This document shows positions 55,042 through 63,947 of a stretch of DNA of 64,000 nt, in pieces. A model generated the notes under the pieces. That model did not search any database. It had not been told where the DNA came from and saw only the letters and a program-made list of their open reading frames with translations. Each line of letters opens with the position of its first letter. Position 1 is the first letter of the stretch. The position numbers were made by a program, and so were the translations under genes. Source of the DNA: Paenibacillus sp. VTT E-133291 (GTDB taxonomy: Bacteria > Bacillota > Bacilli > Paenibacillales > Paenibacillaceae); NCBI RefSeq assembly GCF_002264395.1, contig NZ_NFVA01000001.1, positions 224,642 to 288,641 on the forward strand, given 5' to 3'.

Positions 55042-56475
55042 ATGGATAAGGGATTTAATTTAGCCAGCCAACTATTAACGCTGCTTGATACGGAACAAAG
55101 ATGGTATACCTTAGCCGAAGTGGAAAAAAGTTTAGGGATCTCAGATAAGACAATACGGAAGATGGTGGAGGAAATCAGCAAGCAACTACCCTCTACTGTA
55201 ACCATTGAAGTGTCTAGAGGAAAGGGAATTATTCTTCGACGTGATGGGCGAAGTACGATTAGTGAAGTGATTTCTTCTATGTTCAGACAAACCATTTTTT
55301 ATCGGCTGATGAATTTATTGTTTACGAATGCTGGTCGAATGTCTGTGGAAGAGCTTTCTGAAGCCATGTTTATGAGTACCTCATCTTTGAAGAAGCTGAT
55401 TGTGGAATTAAATAATAATGATCTAAAAGCGTATAAGCTACGCATTAGTTACTCTACACCTGCGATCAAAGGGAATGAAATGAATATTCGATATTTTTAT
55501 TGGAATTTATATTGTGATGCGTATGAGTTTACAGGATGGCCCTTTGTGAATCTCGATTTTGCCTATATAAATCAGTTGATCACAAATATAGAAAATGAGA
55601 ATAACATAGTATATTTTATCAATTCCAAAAGGAAATTGTCCTTTTTGTTGGCAATTGTAATAGAAAGAGCTGCTAAAGGAACTTGTGTAACAATCGACGA
55701 AAATGCTTACCCATGGAAACAGGGGATGTTTTATATACCAGTGAAAGCCATAGCAGAGCGTCTTGAAGAAAAGCTGTTCATCGAATTTCCAAAGAGTGAA
55801 ATATTCTTTATGCAATCCATGGTTAGTCTCAGCCAATATCATTATTATGAGGGGTCAGAGATCACTCCGATTAAAGAAGTCGAATTACATAAGGATAAAG
55901 AAGAATATCAAATGGGGAATCTGCTTCTCCTGTTGTTGGCAAAGGTATACCCGAACTTGGATATGCATGAACGATTTATCTTGGAGATTTACGGGTTCTT
56001 TGACAAGCTGTTAATCGAAAATGCCATTCCGGAATGGATGATGATTTCTAAAAGTCATTTAACAACGTATGTCGAACAGGAGTGCCAGCAGATTTATCAA
56101 GAAATGCAAACCTGTATGCAAACGTGGAATAAAACTTACCCATCCGTTCTCTTCAATAATTTCCATTTAACAAAACTAACCTTAATTGTTCGTTCGAGTT
56201 TACGTTATACAAGTAAGAGGGCTTTCTTAGTGATCGGGGAGGAATTTTCAATTCGTCATTACATAGCAGATTTGATAAAGAAGGAAATAGGAGATCAGTT
56301 GATCCTTAATACTTCCATTATGAAAGGGCTAACCGACGAGATCATGCAGCAAAATAATATTGATCTTGTCATTAGTAATATCCCGGTTGCACTAAAGACC
56401 GTGCCTGTTGTTATTATTTCTACGATCCCCTCTAAAAGAGATTTGGACAATATTCGTAAAGAATTGCTTTTATAA
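55042..56475 (+). CDS. Mga/AtxA-type transcriptional regulator
   Basis: A 477-residue regulator. Residues 20-50 (YTLAEVEKSLGISDKTIRKMVEEI) form an HTH_11-like motif and 95-125 (MSVEELSEAMFMSTSSLKKLIVEL) the Mga helix-turn-helix. A PRD-like helical middle follows, and residues from about 395 (RAFLVIGEEFSIRHYIADLI, then DLVISNIPV) resemble the EIIB-like C-terminal domain of AtxA. Such proteins are PTS-phosphorylated. No PTS gene is adjacent. It directly precedes deoD and two nucleobase or nucleoside transporters, so it probably activates that operon. An ATAGGGTGG site precedes the ATG. Confidence 0.75.
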   Translation: MDKGFNLASQLLTLLDTEQRWYTLAEVEKSLGISDKTIRKMVEEISKQLPSTVTIEVSRGKGIILRRDGRSTISEVISSMFRQTIFYRLMNLLFTNAGRMSVEELSEAMFMSTSSLKKLIVELNNNDLKAYKLRISYSTPAIKGNEMNIRYFYWNLYCDAYEFTGWPFVNLDFAYINQLITNIENENNIVYFINSKRKLSFLLAIVIERAAKGTCVTIDENAYPWKQGMFYIPVKAIAERLEEKLFIEFPKSEIFFMQSMVSLSQYHYYEGSEITPIKEVELHKDKEEYQMGNLLLLLLAKVYPNLDMHERFILEIYGFFDKLLIENAIPEWMMISKSHLTTYVEQECQQIYQEMQTCMQTWNKTYPSVLFNNFHLTKLTLIVRSSLRYTSKRAFLVIGEEFSIRHYIADLIKKEIGDQLILNTSIMKGLTDEIMQQNNIDLVISNIPVALKTVPVVIISTIPSKRDLDNIRKELLL

Positions 56476-56636
56476 TTTGACCAATTATTTTCCGTTAGCT
56501 ACGTAAGTTTTTGGTCTAGTTTGTAATGTCAAAAAACCTTATGCTCAATCTAGTTTCGAAACTGATTTTACTTGAGGGCAAGTGGAAAGCGATTTCGGTA
56601 AACCTCAGTTTACTATTAAAAGTTGGAGGAAGAACT

Positions 56637-57344
56637 ATGAGTAGGCATCTAGGTGCAAATAAGGGAGAAATAGCAGAGCGCGTTTTGCTCCCGGGAGATC
56701 CTTTACGTGCAAAATTTGTAGCAGAACACTTTTTAGAGGAGGCTAATTGTTATAACGAAGTAAGAGGGATGTATGGATACACTGGATTATACAAGGGTGT
56801 GCCGGTGTCGGTGCAGGGGACAGGGATGGGAAATCCATCGATGAGTATCTACGCTACAGAATTGATCGTCGATTATGAAGTTAAAAAATTGATTCGCATT
56901 GGTACTTGTGGTGCGATGCAGAGTGAAATTAATATCCGTGATATTATAATAGCCCAAGCGGTGTCTTCAGACAGTAATATGACAGAGAAGATCTTTCATG
57001 GTTGTAATTTTGCACCTACAGCAGATTTCTCATTGTTAATGAAAGCGTATCAACAAGCACAAGCTAAAAATGCAAATGTTTTTGTTGGCAACATCTATAA
57101 TTCTGATGAATTCTATCGTGAAAATTTAGATCGGCTTCACAAGTTTATGGATTTTGGTGTATTAGCAGTAGAAATGGAAAGCACAGCCCTATACACTTTA
57201 GCCGCTAAATATGGTGTAAAAGCGTTATCGATTTTGACAGTCGGCAGTCAATTGTTAAGACAGGAACACCTGACTCATAAAGAAAGTGAACAATCCTTTT
57301 ATGAAATGGTCGAAGTAGCTCTTAACACAGTCATTGATGGCTGA
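56637..57344 (+). CDS. deoD: Purine-nucleoside phosphorylase, DeoD type
   Basis: A 235-residue enzyme from ATG 56637 with TTGGAGGAAGA upstream; the longer ORF from 56526 is rejected because the family starts HLGANKGEIAE right after this Met. LLPGDPLRAKFVAEHF, NEVRGMYGYTG and GTGMGNPSMSIYA form the phosphate and ribose site; GTCGAMQ and VEMESTALYTLAA complete the nucleoside pocket. The usual NP-II family Asp near residue 204 in SDH is replaced here by the stretch TVGSQLLRQE, so purine specificity may differ. It cleaves purine nucleosides with phosphate in the cytoplasm. Confidence 0.9.
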   Translation: MSRHLGANKGEIAERVLLPGDPLRAKFVAEHFLEEANCYNEVRGMYGYTGLYKGVPVSVQGTGMGNPSMSIYATELIVDYEVKKLIRIGTCGAMQSEINIRDIIIAQAVSSDSNMTEKIFHGCNFAPTADFSLLMKAYQQAQAKNANVFVGNIYNSDEFYRENLDRLHKFMDFGVLAVEMESTALYTLAAKYGVKALSILTVGSQLLRQEHLTHKESEQSFYEMVEVALNTVIDG

Positions 57345-57347
57345 TTT

Positions 57348-58694
57348 ATGGATAAGAGCAGTGTTGTTAGAGAAGAGAGTGAGAAAGAAATGAAGGTAAT
57401 ACTGTCAGGATTGCAGTGGATGATTTTTATGATCGCTGGTGCAATTGCTGCCCCCATTGCTATCGCAGATTTATATAACTTAACACCCATAGAGACTTCC
57501 TGGCTTATCCAGAGCACAATGATTACTTTAGGGATAGCTGGATTTTCACAAGGCGTGATGGGTCATAAATTCCCTATCCATGAAGGTCCGGCAGGGCTAT
57601 GGTGGAGCATTTTTACGATTTACGCAAGTTTAGTGGGGGGACTTTATTCTTCTAACAATGGTGCTTTACAAGCTTTAAGTGGGGCAATGATCATTAGCGG
57701 TGTGTTATTTATCCTAATTTCAGCATTTAAGCTAATGGATAAAATCGCTCGTCTATTTACTCCAACCATCACTTTTATTTATTTACTTTTATTGATCTTT
57801 CAATTAAGTGGATCTTTTATGAAAGGGATGATGGGGATTAGCATAGCCCACTCCATGTTAGATGTTAAAGTATTCATCCTTAGTGTGATTGTGGTATGCA
57901 TTACCTTTTGGTTAGGAAAAAGTCGCTTTGTAGTACTCAGCCAGTTTTCAATAATTTTCAGTATATTGATAGGCTGCCTATTATTTATTATCTGCGGTAA
58001 TATACCTGTGTTTTCTCATGCGGATACTCTATTTAAGCTACCGAAAATATTCCCATTTGGCAGACCACGATTCGATGCCGGGACGATCACTACTGCATTT
58101 TTATTAACTCTGTTATTAATAACCAATGCAGTTGCGTCCATCCGTTTGATGGAGACCGTTATGAAACAAAAGCAAGTGGATCATCGTCGTTATTTGCGCG
58201 CCGGGTTTACTTCTGGAATTACGCATCTTATTAGTGGCGGTTTAGGAGCGGTCGGTTCTGTCCCTATCTCGGGAGCGGCGGGATATGTTGAACAAACAGG
58301 GATGAAGGAGCGCAGATCATTTTTAATTGGATGTTGCTTTGTGATCTTAATATCCTTATTTCCGCCAATGATGAATGTTATATCAGCGATTCCAGCTCCC
58401 ATAGGCTATTCCGTTACCTTCGTCATTTTTGTGAAGATGGTCGGACTAGCACTAAAGGAATTGAAGAAGGTCATTCATGAAGAACGAACATTTATCGTTA
58501 GTGGAATTTCCCTTTTAGTGGGTGTGGGTTTAATGTTTATTCCTTCATCAGCTACGGCCCATTTATCTCCGATCGTGATAGCCATTTTAAATAATGGATT
58601 AATATGCGGAAGCCTGTTGGCGATTATTTTGGAACAAGGGTTAATGTGGAAAGATTCATTCCGATATGAGGATTCCGAAAAAATTAACCGATAA
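57348..58694 (+). CDS. NCS2-family nucleobase permease
   Basis: Up to 448 residues, 12-14 hydrophobic segments. Start either at ATG 57348, three nt after deoD, or at ATG 57390 (MKVILSGLQWM), which has a weak purine-rich leader; neither is decisive. The NCS2 signature is visible in the middle (GTITTAFLLTLLLITNAVASIRLMETV) and later in GAVGSVPISGAAGYVEQTGMKERR. It would carry purines or related bases with protons or sodium. It lies in the deoD operon next to a nucleoside carrier, completing base and nucleoside uptake. Confidence 0.82.
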   Translation: MDKSSVVREESEKEMKVILSGLQWMIFMIAGAIAAPIAIADLYNLTPIETSWLIQSTMITLGIAGFSQGVMGHKFPIHEGPAGLWWSIFTIYASLVGGLYSSNNGALQALSGAMIISGVLFILISAFKLMDKIARLFTPTITFIYLLLLIFQLSGSFMKGMMGISIAHSMLDVKVFILSVIVVCITFWLGKSRFVVLSQFSIIFSILIGCLLFIICGNIPVFSHADTLFKLPKIFPFGRPRFDAGTITTAFLLTLLLITNAVASIRLMETVMKQKQVDHRRYLRAGFTSGITHLISGGLGAVGSVPISGAAGYVEQTGMKERRSFLIGCCFVILISLFPPMMNVISAIPAPIGYSVTFVIFVKMVGLALKELKKVIHEERTFIVSGISLLVGVGLMFIPSSATAHLSPIVIAILNNGLICGSLLAIILEQGLMWKDSFRYEDSEKINR

Positions 58695-58709
58695 TTTGGA
58701 GGGCTAAAA

Positions 58710-59891
58710 ATGCATTATCTAATTTCTATTGCTGGTTTGGTTATTGTTCTATTACTAGCATGGCTGGGAAGTAACAATAAGAAAAAGATTAAATATCGAC
58801 CCATCATTGTAATGATTGCTATTCAGATCGGTTTGGGATTAATTATACTAAAAACAAGTATAGGTGAATTCTTAATTAAAGGGTTTGCCGATAGTTTTGC
58901 AAAATTGCTTGGATACGCCAATGAAGGGACTGACTTTGTTTTTGGTGGGATTGCAAATGAAGGGGCCCATACATTTTTCCTTTATGTTTTGATGCCAATT
59001 GTTTTTATGTCGGCATTAATTGGGATATTGCAGCATTACAAAATACTCCCGTTCATTATCAAATATATTGGTTTGGTACTAAGTAAAATAAATGGCATGG
59101 GCAAATTGGAATCTTATAATGCAGTTGCAGCCGCAATTGTAGGACAAAATGAAGTGTTTATTTCAGTGAAAAACCAGCTTGGATTATTACCAAAACATCG
59201 ATTGTATACATTATGTGCATCTGCAATGTCGACGGTATCCATGTCAATCGTTGGTTCATATATGACGATGCTAGAACCTCGGTATGTCGTGGCTGCGTTA
59301 ATATTAAACCTATTCGGCGGATTCATCATCTCATCCATCATTAATCCGTATGAAGTTACACCTGAAGAAGATATTGTTGAGGTTCAGTTAGAGGAAAAAC
59401 AAACGTTTTTTGAAATGCTAGGCGAGTATATTATGGATGGCTTTAAAGTAGCCATAGTAGTCGGTGTAATGTTGGTTGGTTTCGTTGGGATCATTGCTTT
59501 AATTAACGGGGTCTTCAGCGGAGTATTCGGTATCTCGTTTCAAGGAATTTTAGGGTATGTCTTTGCACCCATTGCCTTTCTTATCGGTGTCCCATGGCAT
59601 GAAGCTGTTGATGCAGGCAGTATCATGGCCACAAAGCTTGTTGCGAATGAATTCGTTGCTATGCTTGACTTTGTTAAGATCCAAGATGGTTTAAGTGGGC
59701 GTACTACCGCCATTGTCTCCGTGTTTCTAATCTCATTTGCTAACTTTGGATCAATCGGTACGATTGTAGGCGCTGTGAAAGGATTGAATGAAAAACAAGG
59801 GAATATTGTGGCACGATTTGGTTTAAAACTGTTATTTGGTGCCACACTTGTAAGCGTTTTATCTGCTCTGATCATCGGTATCATTTTTTAA
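58710..59891 (+). CDS. nupC: CNT-family nucleoside transporter
   Basis: A 393-residue protein with GGAGGG before the ATG. CNT features include an N-terminal three-helix part, GKLESYNAVAAAIVGQNEVFISVKNQ (substrate-binding hairpin HP1 and helix 4), CASAMSTVSMSIVGSYM, and NEFVAMLDF with SFANFGSIGTIVGAVKGL near the C-terminus. It imports nucleosides with sodium or protons. It is last in the operon with deoD and the NCS2 permease, 15 bp after the latter; a double terminator follows. Confidence 0.9.
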   Translation: MHYLISIAGLVIVLLLAWLGSNNKKKIKYRPIIVMIAIQIGLGLIILKTSIGEFLIKGFADSFAKLLGYANEGTDFVFGGIANEGAHTFFLYVLMPIVFMSALIGILQHYKILPFIIKYIGLVLSKINGMGKLESYNAVAAAIVGQNEVFISVKNQLGLLPKHRLYTLCASAMSTVSMSIVGSYMTMLEPRYVVAALILNLFGGFIISSIINPYEVTPEEDIVEVQLEEKQTFFEMLGEYIMDGFKVAIVVGVMLVGFVGIIALINGVFSGVFGISFQGILGYVFAPIAFLIGVPWHEAVDAGSIMATKLVANEFVAMLDFVKIQDGLSGRTTAIVSVFLISFANFGSIGTIVGAVKGLNEKQGNIVARFGLKLLFGATLVSVLSALIIGIIF

Positions 59892-59946
59892 TTGAACCTG
59901 TAGGTCAAAATGAAGCTAAAGCTTAAAAAACTAAATAAAAAATAGG

Positions 59947-60030
59947 AACAGGATACCTTACTTGTATTAAGAAATAGGTATCCTGTTTTTTTGTACAATT
60001 TCAGGTAGCCGCTCAAAAAGCGGCTTTTTG
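59947..60030 (+). terminator. Two consecutive terminators
   Basis: AACAGGATACC (59947-59957) pairs with GGTATCCTGTT (59977-59987) plus T7; then AGCCGCT (60007-60013) pairs with AGCGGCT (60019-60025) plus T5. Both follow the nucleoside operon and insulate treA. Confidence 0.88.
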
Positions 60031-60043
60031 TCTGTCTAGTCTA

Positions 60044-60151
60044 ATGAATTTAACGCCTGAAGAAATCATCGATATCAAATGGGTTAATAAAAGAAGAACC
60101 GTCAGAAGGTTTGATAGCAAAAGTATTGACAACCTGTATATACAGGTTTAA
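60044..60151 (+). pseudogene. Possible nitroreductase N-terminal relic
   Basis: A 35-codon frame reading MNLTPEEIIDIKWVNKRR and then TVRRFDSKSID resembles the first helix and RRSVRxF motif of nitroreductases, which bind FMN. It runs into the first TreR box and stops at 60151. No ribosome site is seen. It may be the scar of a gene replaced by the trehalose operon, or a chance frame. Confidence 0.3.
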
Positions 60152-60186
60152 ACTGTGTGAAGTGTTTGAACTTGTATATACAGGTT
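60126..60186 (+). promoter_or_regulatory. tre promoter with two TreR boxes
   Basis: TTGACA (60126-60131) and TAAACT (60149-60154) have a 17-bp spacer. The perfect palindrome AACCTGTATATACAGGTT (60131-60148) fills that spacer, and AACTTGTATATACAGGTT (60169-60186) lies just after the start. Both match the TreR consensus built on TTGTATATACAA. TreR releases DNA when trehalose-6-phosphate accumulates. Confidence 0.85.
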
Positions 60187-60225
60187 TAATGTTTGACATA
60201 AAGTATTTTTTTGGAGGTGTTCAAC

Positions 60226-61926
60226 TTGAGTCAGTCCCAGTATTCGGAATGGTGGCGCCGATCTACGGTGTATCAGGTATACCCAAAGAGCTTTAAGGAC
60301 ACTACAGGCAACGGAACAGGAGATATTAAAGGACTTATTGAAAAATTAGATTATTTGCAGAAGCTTGGAATTGATATCGTCTGGTTGCAGCCGGTCTATG
60401 TCTCGCCACAACATGATAACGGTTACGATGTTGCGGATTATGAAAATATCAACCCGGATTTTGGTACGATGGAGGATTTCGACGAGTTAGTACAGGAACT
60501 ACACAGACTTGGAATGAAGCTCATGATCGATATCGTGGTTAACCATACTTCAACAGAACATGAGTGGTTCAAACAATCCATTTCTAGCAGGAACAATCCC
60601 TACCGTGATTATTATATTTGGAAGGACCCGGCTCCGGACGGCGGCTTCCCCAACAACTGGCAGTCAAAGTTCGGGGGGCCAGCCTGGCAGTTTGATGAAG
60701 CTTCGGGACAATATTATCTTACTCTCTTCGATAAAACCCAGGCGGATCTGAATTGGGAGAACGAGAAGGTACGTAGAGCAGTGAATGATATGATGCTATT
60801 CTGGGCTAAAAAGGGTGTAGACGGCTTCCGAATGGATGTAATTAATTTAATCTCCAAGGATCAGCGCTTCCCTGATGATGACGGAAGTGTTTCACCGGGG
60901 GATGGACGTAAATTCTATACTGACGGTCCACGGGTCCATGAATACATCAAAGCGATGTATGAAGAGGTATTCGGTCCGTATGAGATGGTGACGGTCGGAG
61001 AGATGTCCTCAACTACACTGGAGCATTGCATCCGGTACTCGAGTCCTAAAGAGCGGGAATTTTCCATGACTTTTAATTTTCATCACTTAAAAGTCGATTA
61101 TCCGAACGGACAGAAATGGGAGCTAATGCCCTTTGATTTTGAGGCGCTGAAAAGCTTGTTCACAGAGTGGCAGACGAAAATGCAGAAAGGCCGGGGTTGG
61201 AACGCATTATTTTTTAATAATCACGATCAACCGCGTGCCCTCTCCAGATTCACTGATGATAAGGTCTACCGTGTAGAGAGCGCCAAGCTGCTTGCAACAA
61301 CTCTGCATGGACTTCAGGGAACACCTTATGTGTATCAAGGGGAAGAAATCGGGATGCCAAATCCGGTATGGAAGAGCATCGATGAGTTCCGTGATATTGA
61401 GTCACTGAATATGTACCGTATTTTGTGCGAACAGGGGAAAAGCCCTGAGACTGCTCTGAGTATTCTTCAGGAACGTTCACGGGACAATTCCCGTACGCCG
61501 ATGCAATGGGATGAAAGCCGAAATGCCGGATTCACCACAGGTACTCCATGGCTGAAAGTTGATGAGCGGTATTCGGACATTAATGTGCAGAAGGAGCTAG
61601 CAAATCCCGATTCCATCTTTCATCATTACCGCAAGCTGATTGCACTACGCAAGGAGTATGAGATATTCCTTGAAGGTGTTTTCAAGAGACTCGATAATGG
61701 TCATCCTGAAGTGTTCGCTTATGCCAGAACAGGAGATGGAGAGTCGCTTGTAGTGGTCTCGAACTTCAGCAGCAAAGAGATTACCTTCCGTTTTGAAGAA
61801 AGTCACTGGGCAGAGTTATCATCTGGTAAAGACAAGCTTCTGATTGGAAATACAACAGAAACACCTGCATTAACACAAGAGCTTCAGCTTAGTCCTTATG
61901 CTTCCTATATGTGGTTAACCCGCTAA
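60226..61926 (+). CDS. treA: Trehalose-6-phosphate hydrolase, GH13
   Basis: A 566-residue enzyme from TTG 60226 after TTGGAGG (60211-60217); the upstream in-frame TTG at 60211 overlaps that site. GH13 conserved regions are visible: DIVVNHTS, GFRMDVINLI (nucleophile Asp204), VGEMSS (acid Glu259) and FFNNHDQPRALSR (Asp334). The opening WWRRSTVYQVYPKSFKDTTGNGTGD is typical of the oligo-1,6-glucosidase / TreC subgroup. Pairing with a trehalose-type PTS and TreR boxes favours trehalose-6-phosphate as substrate, giving glucose and glucose-6-phosphate. Confidence 0.92.
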   Translation: MSQSQYSEWWRRSTVYQVYPKSFKDTTGNGTGDIKGLIEKLDYLQKLGIDIVWLQPVYVSPQHDNGYDVADYENINPDFGTMEDFDELVQELHRLGMKLMIDIVVNHTSTEHEWFKQSISSRNNPYRDYYIWKDPAPDGGFPNNWQSKFGGPAWQFDEASGQYYLTLFDKTQADLNWENEKVRRAVNDMMLFWAKKGVDGFRMDVINLISKDQRFPDDDGSVSPGDGRKFYTDGPRVHEYIKAMYEEVFGPYEMVTVGEMSSTTLEHCIRYSSPKEREFSMTFNFHHLKVDYPNGQKWELMPFDFEALKSLFTEWQTKMQKGRGWNALFFNNHDQPRALSRFTDDKVYRVESAKLLATTLHGLQGTPYVYQGEEIGMPNPVWKSIDEFRDIESLNMYRILCEQGKSPETALSILQERSRDNSRTPMQWDESRNAGFTTGTPWLKVDERYSDINVQKELANPDSIFHHYRKLIALRKEYEIFLEGVFKRLDNGHPEVFAYARTGDGESLVVVSNFSSKEITFRFEESHWAELSSGKDKLLIGNTTETPALTQELQLSPYASYMWLTR

Positions 61927-61976
61927 CGAAGTGTACTTGAGTAGGAGCACAAATCAAATATGTAAGGAGTGAAAAT

Positions 61977-63947
61977 ATGGCTATAGACCGCAAAAATGTT
62001 GAGGATATTGTGCGCGCAGTTGGGGGCAAGGAGAATATAGAGGTTGCGACACATTGTGTAACCCGGCTGAGATTCTCGCTGTATGATGAAAGCAAGGTGG
62101 ATTCGGAAGCCTTGGACCGCAACGAATTAGTAAAAGGACAATTTTCTAGCCAGGGGCAGTTTCAGATTGTTATCGGACCGGGAACAGTAGATAAAGTATA
62201 CGATGAAATGATTCAAATCACTGGCGGTTCTCGTTCTTCCAAAGATGAAGTGAAATCCGCTGCTGCCCGAAAACAGAATCCTCTGCAGCGTGCGATCAAG
62301 ACGCTGGCTGATATATTTATTCCTATTCTTCCGGCTATCGTAACCGCAGGTTTGCTGCTTGGGATCAATAATATTTTGACCGGACATGGTATCTTCTTTG
62401 ATAATCAGTCGCTGGTGGATGTCTATCCCGCATGGAAAGACATTGCTGCGATTATTAATACGATTGCCAGCACAGCCTTTACCTTTTTACCAGCACTTAT
62501 CGGTTGGGCAGCTGTTACACGTTTCGGCGGCAGTCCTCTGCTCGGGATCGTTTTAGGTCTCATTCTCGTGCACCCAGATCTATTAAGTGCCTATAACTAT
62601 GCAAGTGCTTCCACTGAGGGAACTGTTCCAACTTGGAATTTGTTTGGCTGGCATTTGGAGAAGATCGGTTATCAGGGACAGGTATTACCAGTGCTGGTTT
62701 CGGCCTATATTCTGGCAAGGCTGGAGAAATTCCTCAACCGCCGGGTGCATGATTCCATTAAACTGCTGGTTGTTGCGCCAGTGACTCTTTTGATTACAGG
62801 TTTTCTGGCCTTCACCATTATCGGACCGGTTACGTTTGGCATTGCCAATGCCATCACCTCCGGCCTGATCTTTGTATTTGATCATTTTGCGCTTCTTGGT
62901 GGCTTGATTTACGGCGGATTCTATTCGCTTCTGGTCATCACTGGTATGCATCATACCTTCTTGGCGGTTGATTTGCAGCTCATCGGCAGCGAGGGCGGCA
63001 CTTTCCTCTGGCCGATGTTAGCGCTATCAAATATTGCACAAGGTGCCGCGGCACTGGCAATGATGTTCGTAGTCAAAGAACAGAAGGCAAAAGGCTTGGC
63101 GGCTACATCTTCCGTCTCTGCATTCCTCGGCGTGACGGAGCCGGCGATCTTCGGAGTGAATATCCGCTACCGTTATCCTTTCATCTTCGGGATGATCGGC
63201 TCAGGGATTGCCGGTATGATTCTTACCGTTAATCAGGTTCGCGCTTCTTCCATTGGCGTAGGCGGGATTCCCGGCTTCCTTTCGATATTCCCTAACCAGT
63301 GGGGCGTGTTCTTCATTGGCATGCTTATTGTTCTCATTGTGCCATTTGTCGCCACTGTACTCTACGGTCGTTCTGTAGTGGGGCGTTCTGAAAAGAACCC
63401 AGCTACAAAGTCTGCTAGTACTGTGAGCGAAACAAACGATTTGAATAACCGCCCTACAGTACAAGAGACACAGGAATCCGTGAATATTCTGGAGCTTATC
63501 TCTCCACTCAGTGGAACTGCAGTATCTCTAGATCAGGTGCCTGATCCTGCCTTTGCTGAGAAACAGATGGGCGAGGGAATTGCAATCGAACCTTCTGAGG
63601 GTAAAGTATATGCACCTTTTGATGCTACAGTAGCTCATGTAATCAAGAGCAAACATGCGCTTATATTGGAGCATGCAAGTGGTGTACAAGTACTTATTCA
63701 CGTTGGAATTAATACGGTGTCGCTTAAAGGAAATGGTTTTACCACCCATAAGAATATTGGCGACAAGGTGCAGGCGGGCGAGCTTCTGCTGGAATTTGAT
63801 ATGAAGGCCATCCGCGCAGCAGGTTACCCTTTGATTACTCCAATCATCATTCCTGCAGGTCAGGATATGGTGGAGAAGATTGAGGAGAAGACGGGACCAG
63901 CTGCAGCTAGACAATCTATCATCTTGACTATTCATCTCAAGGGTTGA
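61977..63947 (+). CDS. treP: Trehalose PTS transporter, fused EIIBCA
   Basis: A 656-residue protein with three domains in one chain. EIIB comes first, with ATHCVTRLRF and phospho-Cys27. EIIC follows (about 105-455), with ten or so helices and TGMHHTFLAVDLQLIG and FLGVTEPAIFGVNIRYRYPF, typical of the glucose/beta-glucoside superfamily. A linker leads to EIIA (about 495-656), with VQVLIHVGINTV (His575). Bacillus subtilis TreP lacks the EIIA domain and borrows one, so this version is self-sufficient. It takes up trehalose as its 6-phosphate. AAGGAG precedes the ATG, 50 bp after treA. treR is not in the window; only 53 bp remain to the edge. Confidence 0.9.
   Translation: MAIDRKNVEDIVRAVGGKENIEVATHCVTRLRFSLYDESKVDSEALDRNELVKGQFSSQGQFQIVIGPGTVDKVYDEMIQITGGSRSSKDEVKSAAARKQNPLQRAIKTLADIFIPILPAIVTAGLLLGINNILTGHGIFFDNQSLVDVYPAWKDIAAIINTIASTAFTFLPALIGWAAVTRFGGSPLLGIVLGLILVHPDLLSAYNYASASTEGTVPTWNLFGWHLEKIGYQGQVLPVLVSAYILARLEKFLNRRVHDSIKLLVVAPVTLLITGFLAFTIIGPVTFGIANAITSGLIFVFDHFALLGGLIYGGFYSLLVITGMHHTFLAVDLQLIGSEGGTFLWPMLALSNIAQGAAALAMMFVVKEQKAKGLAATSSVSAFLGVTEPAIFGVNIRYRYPFIFGMIGSGIAGMILTVNQVRASSIGVGGIPGFLSIFPNQWGVFFIGMLIVLIVPFVATVLYGRSVVGRSEKNPATKSASTVSETNDLNNRPTVQETQESVNILELISPLSGTAVSLDQVPDPAFAEKQMGEGIAIEPSEGKVYAPFDATVAHVIKSKHALILEHASGVQVLIHVGINTVSLKGNGFTTHKNIGDKVQAGELLLEFDMKAIRAAGYPLITPIIIPAGQDMVEKIEEKTGPAAARQSIILTIHLKG

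Noticed and set aside
56580..56600. cre site before deoD
   Set aside because: GGAAAGCGATTTCG departs from the consensus at two fixed positions, so I do not call it.
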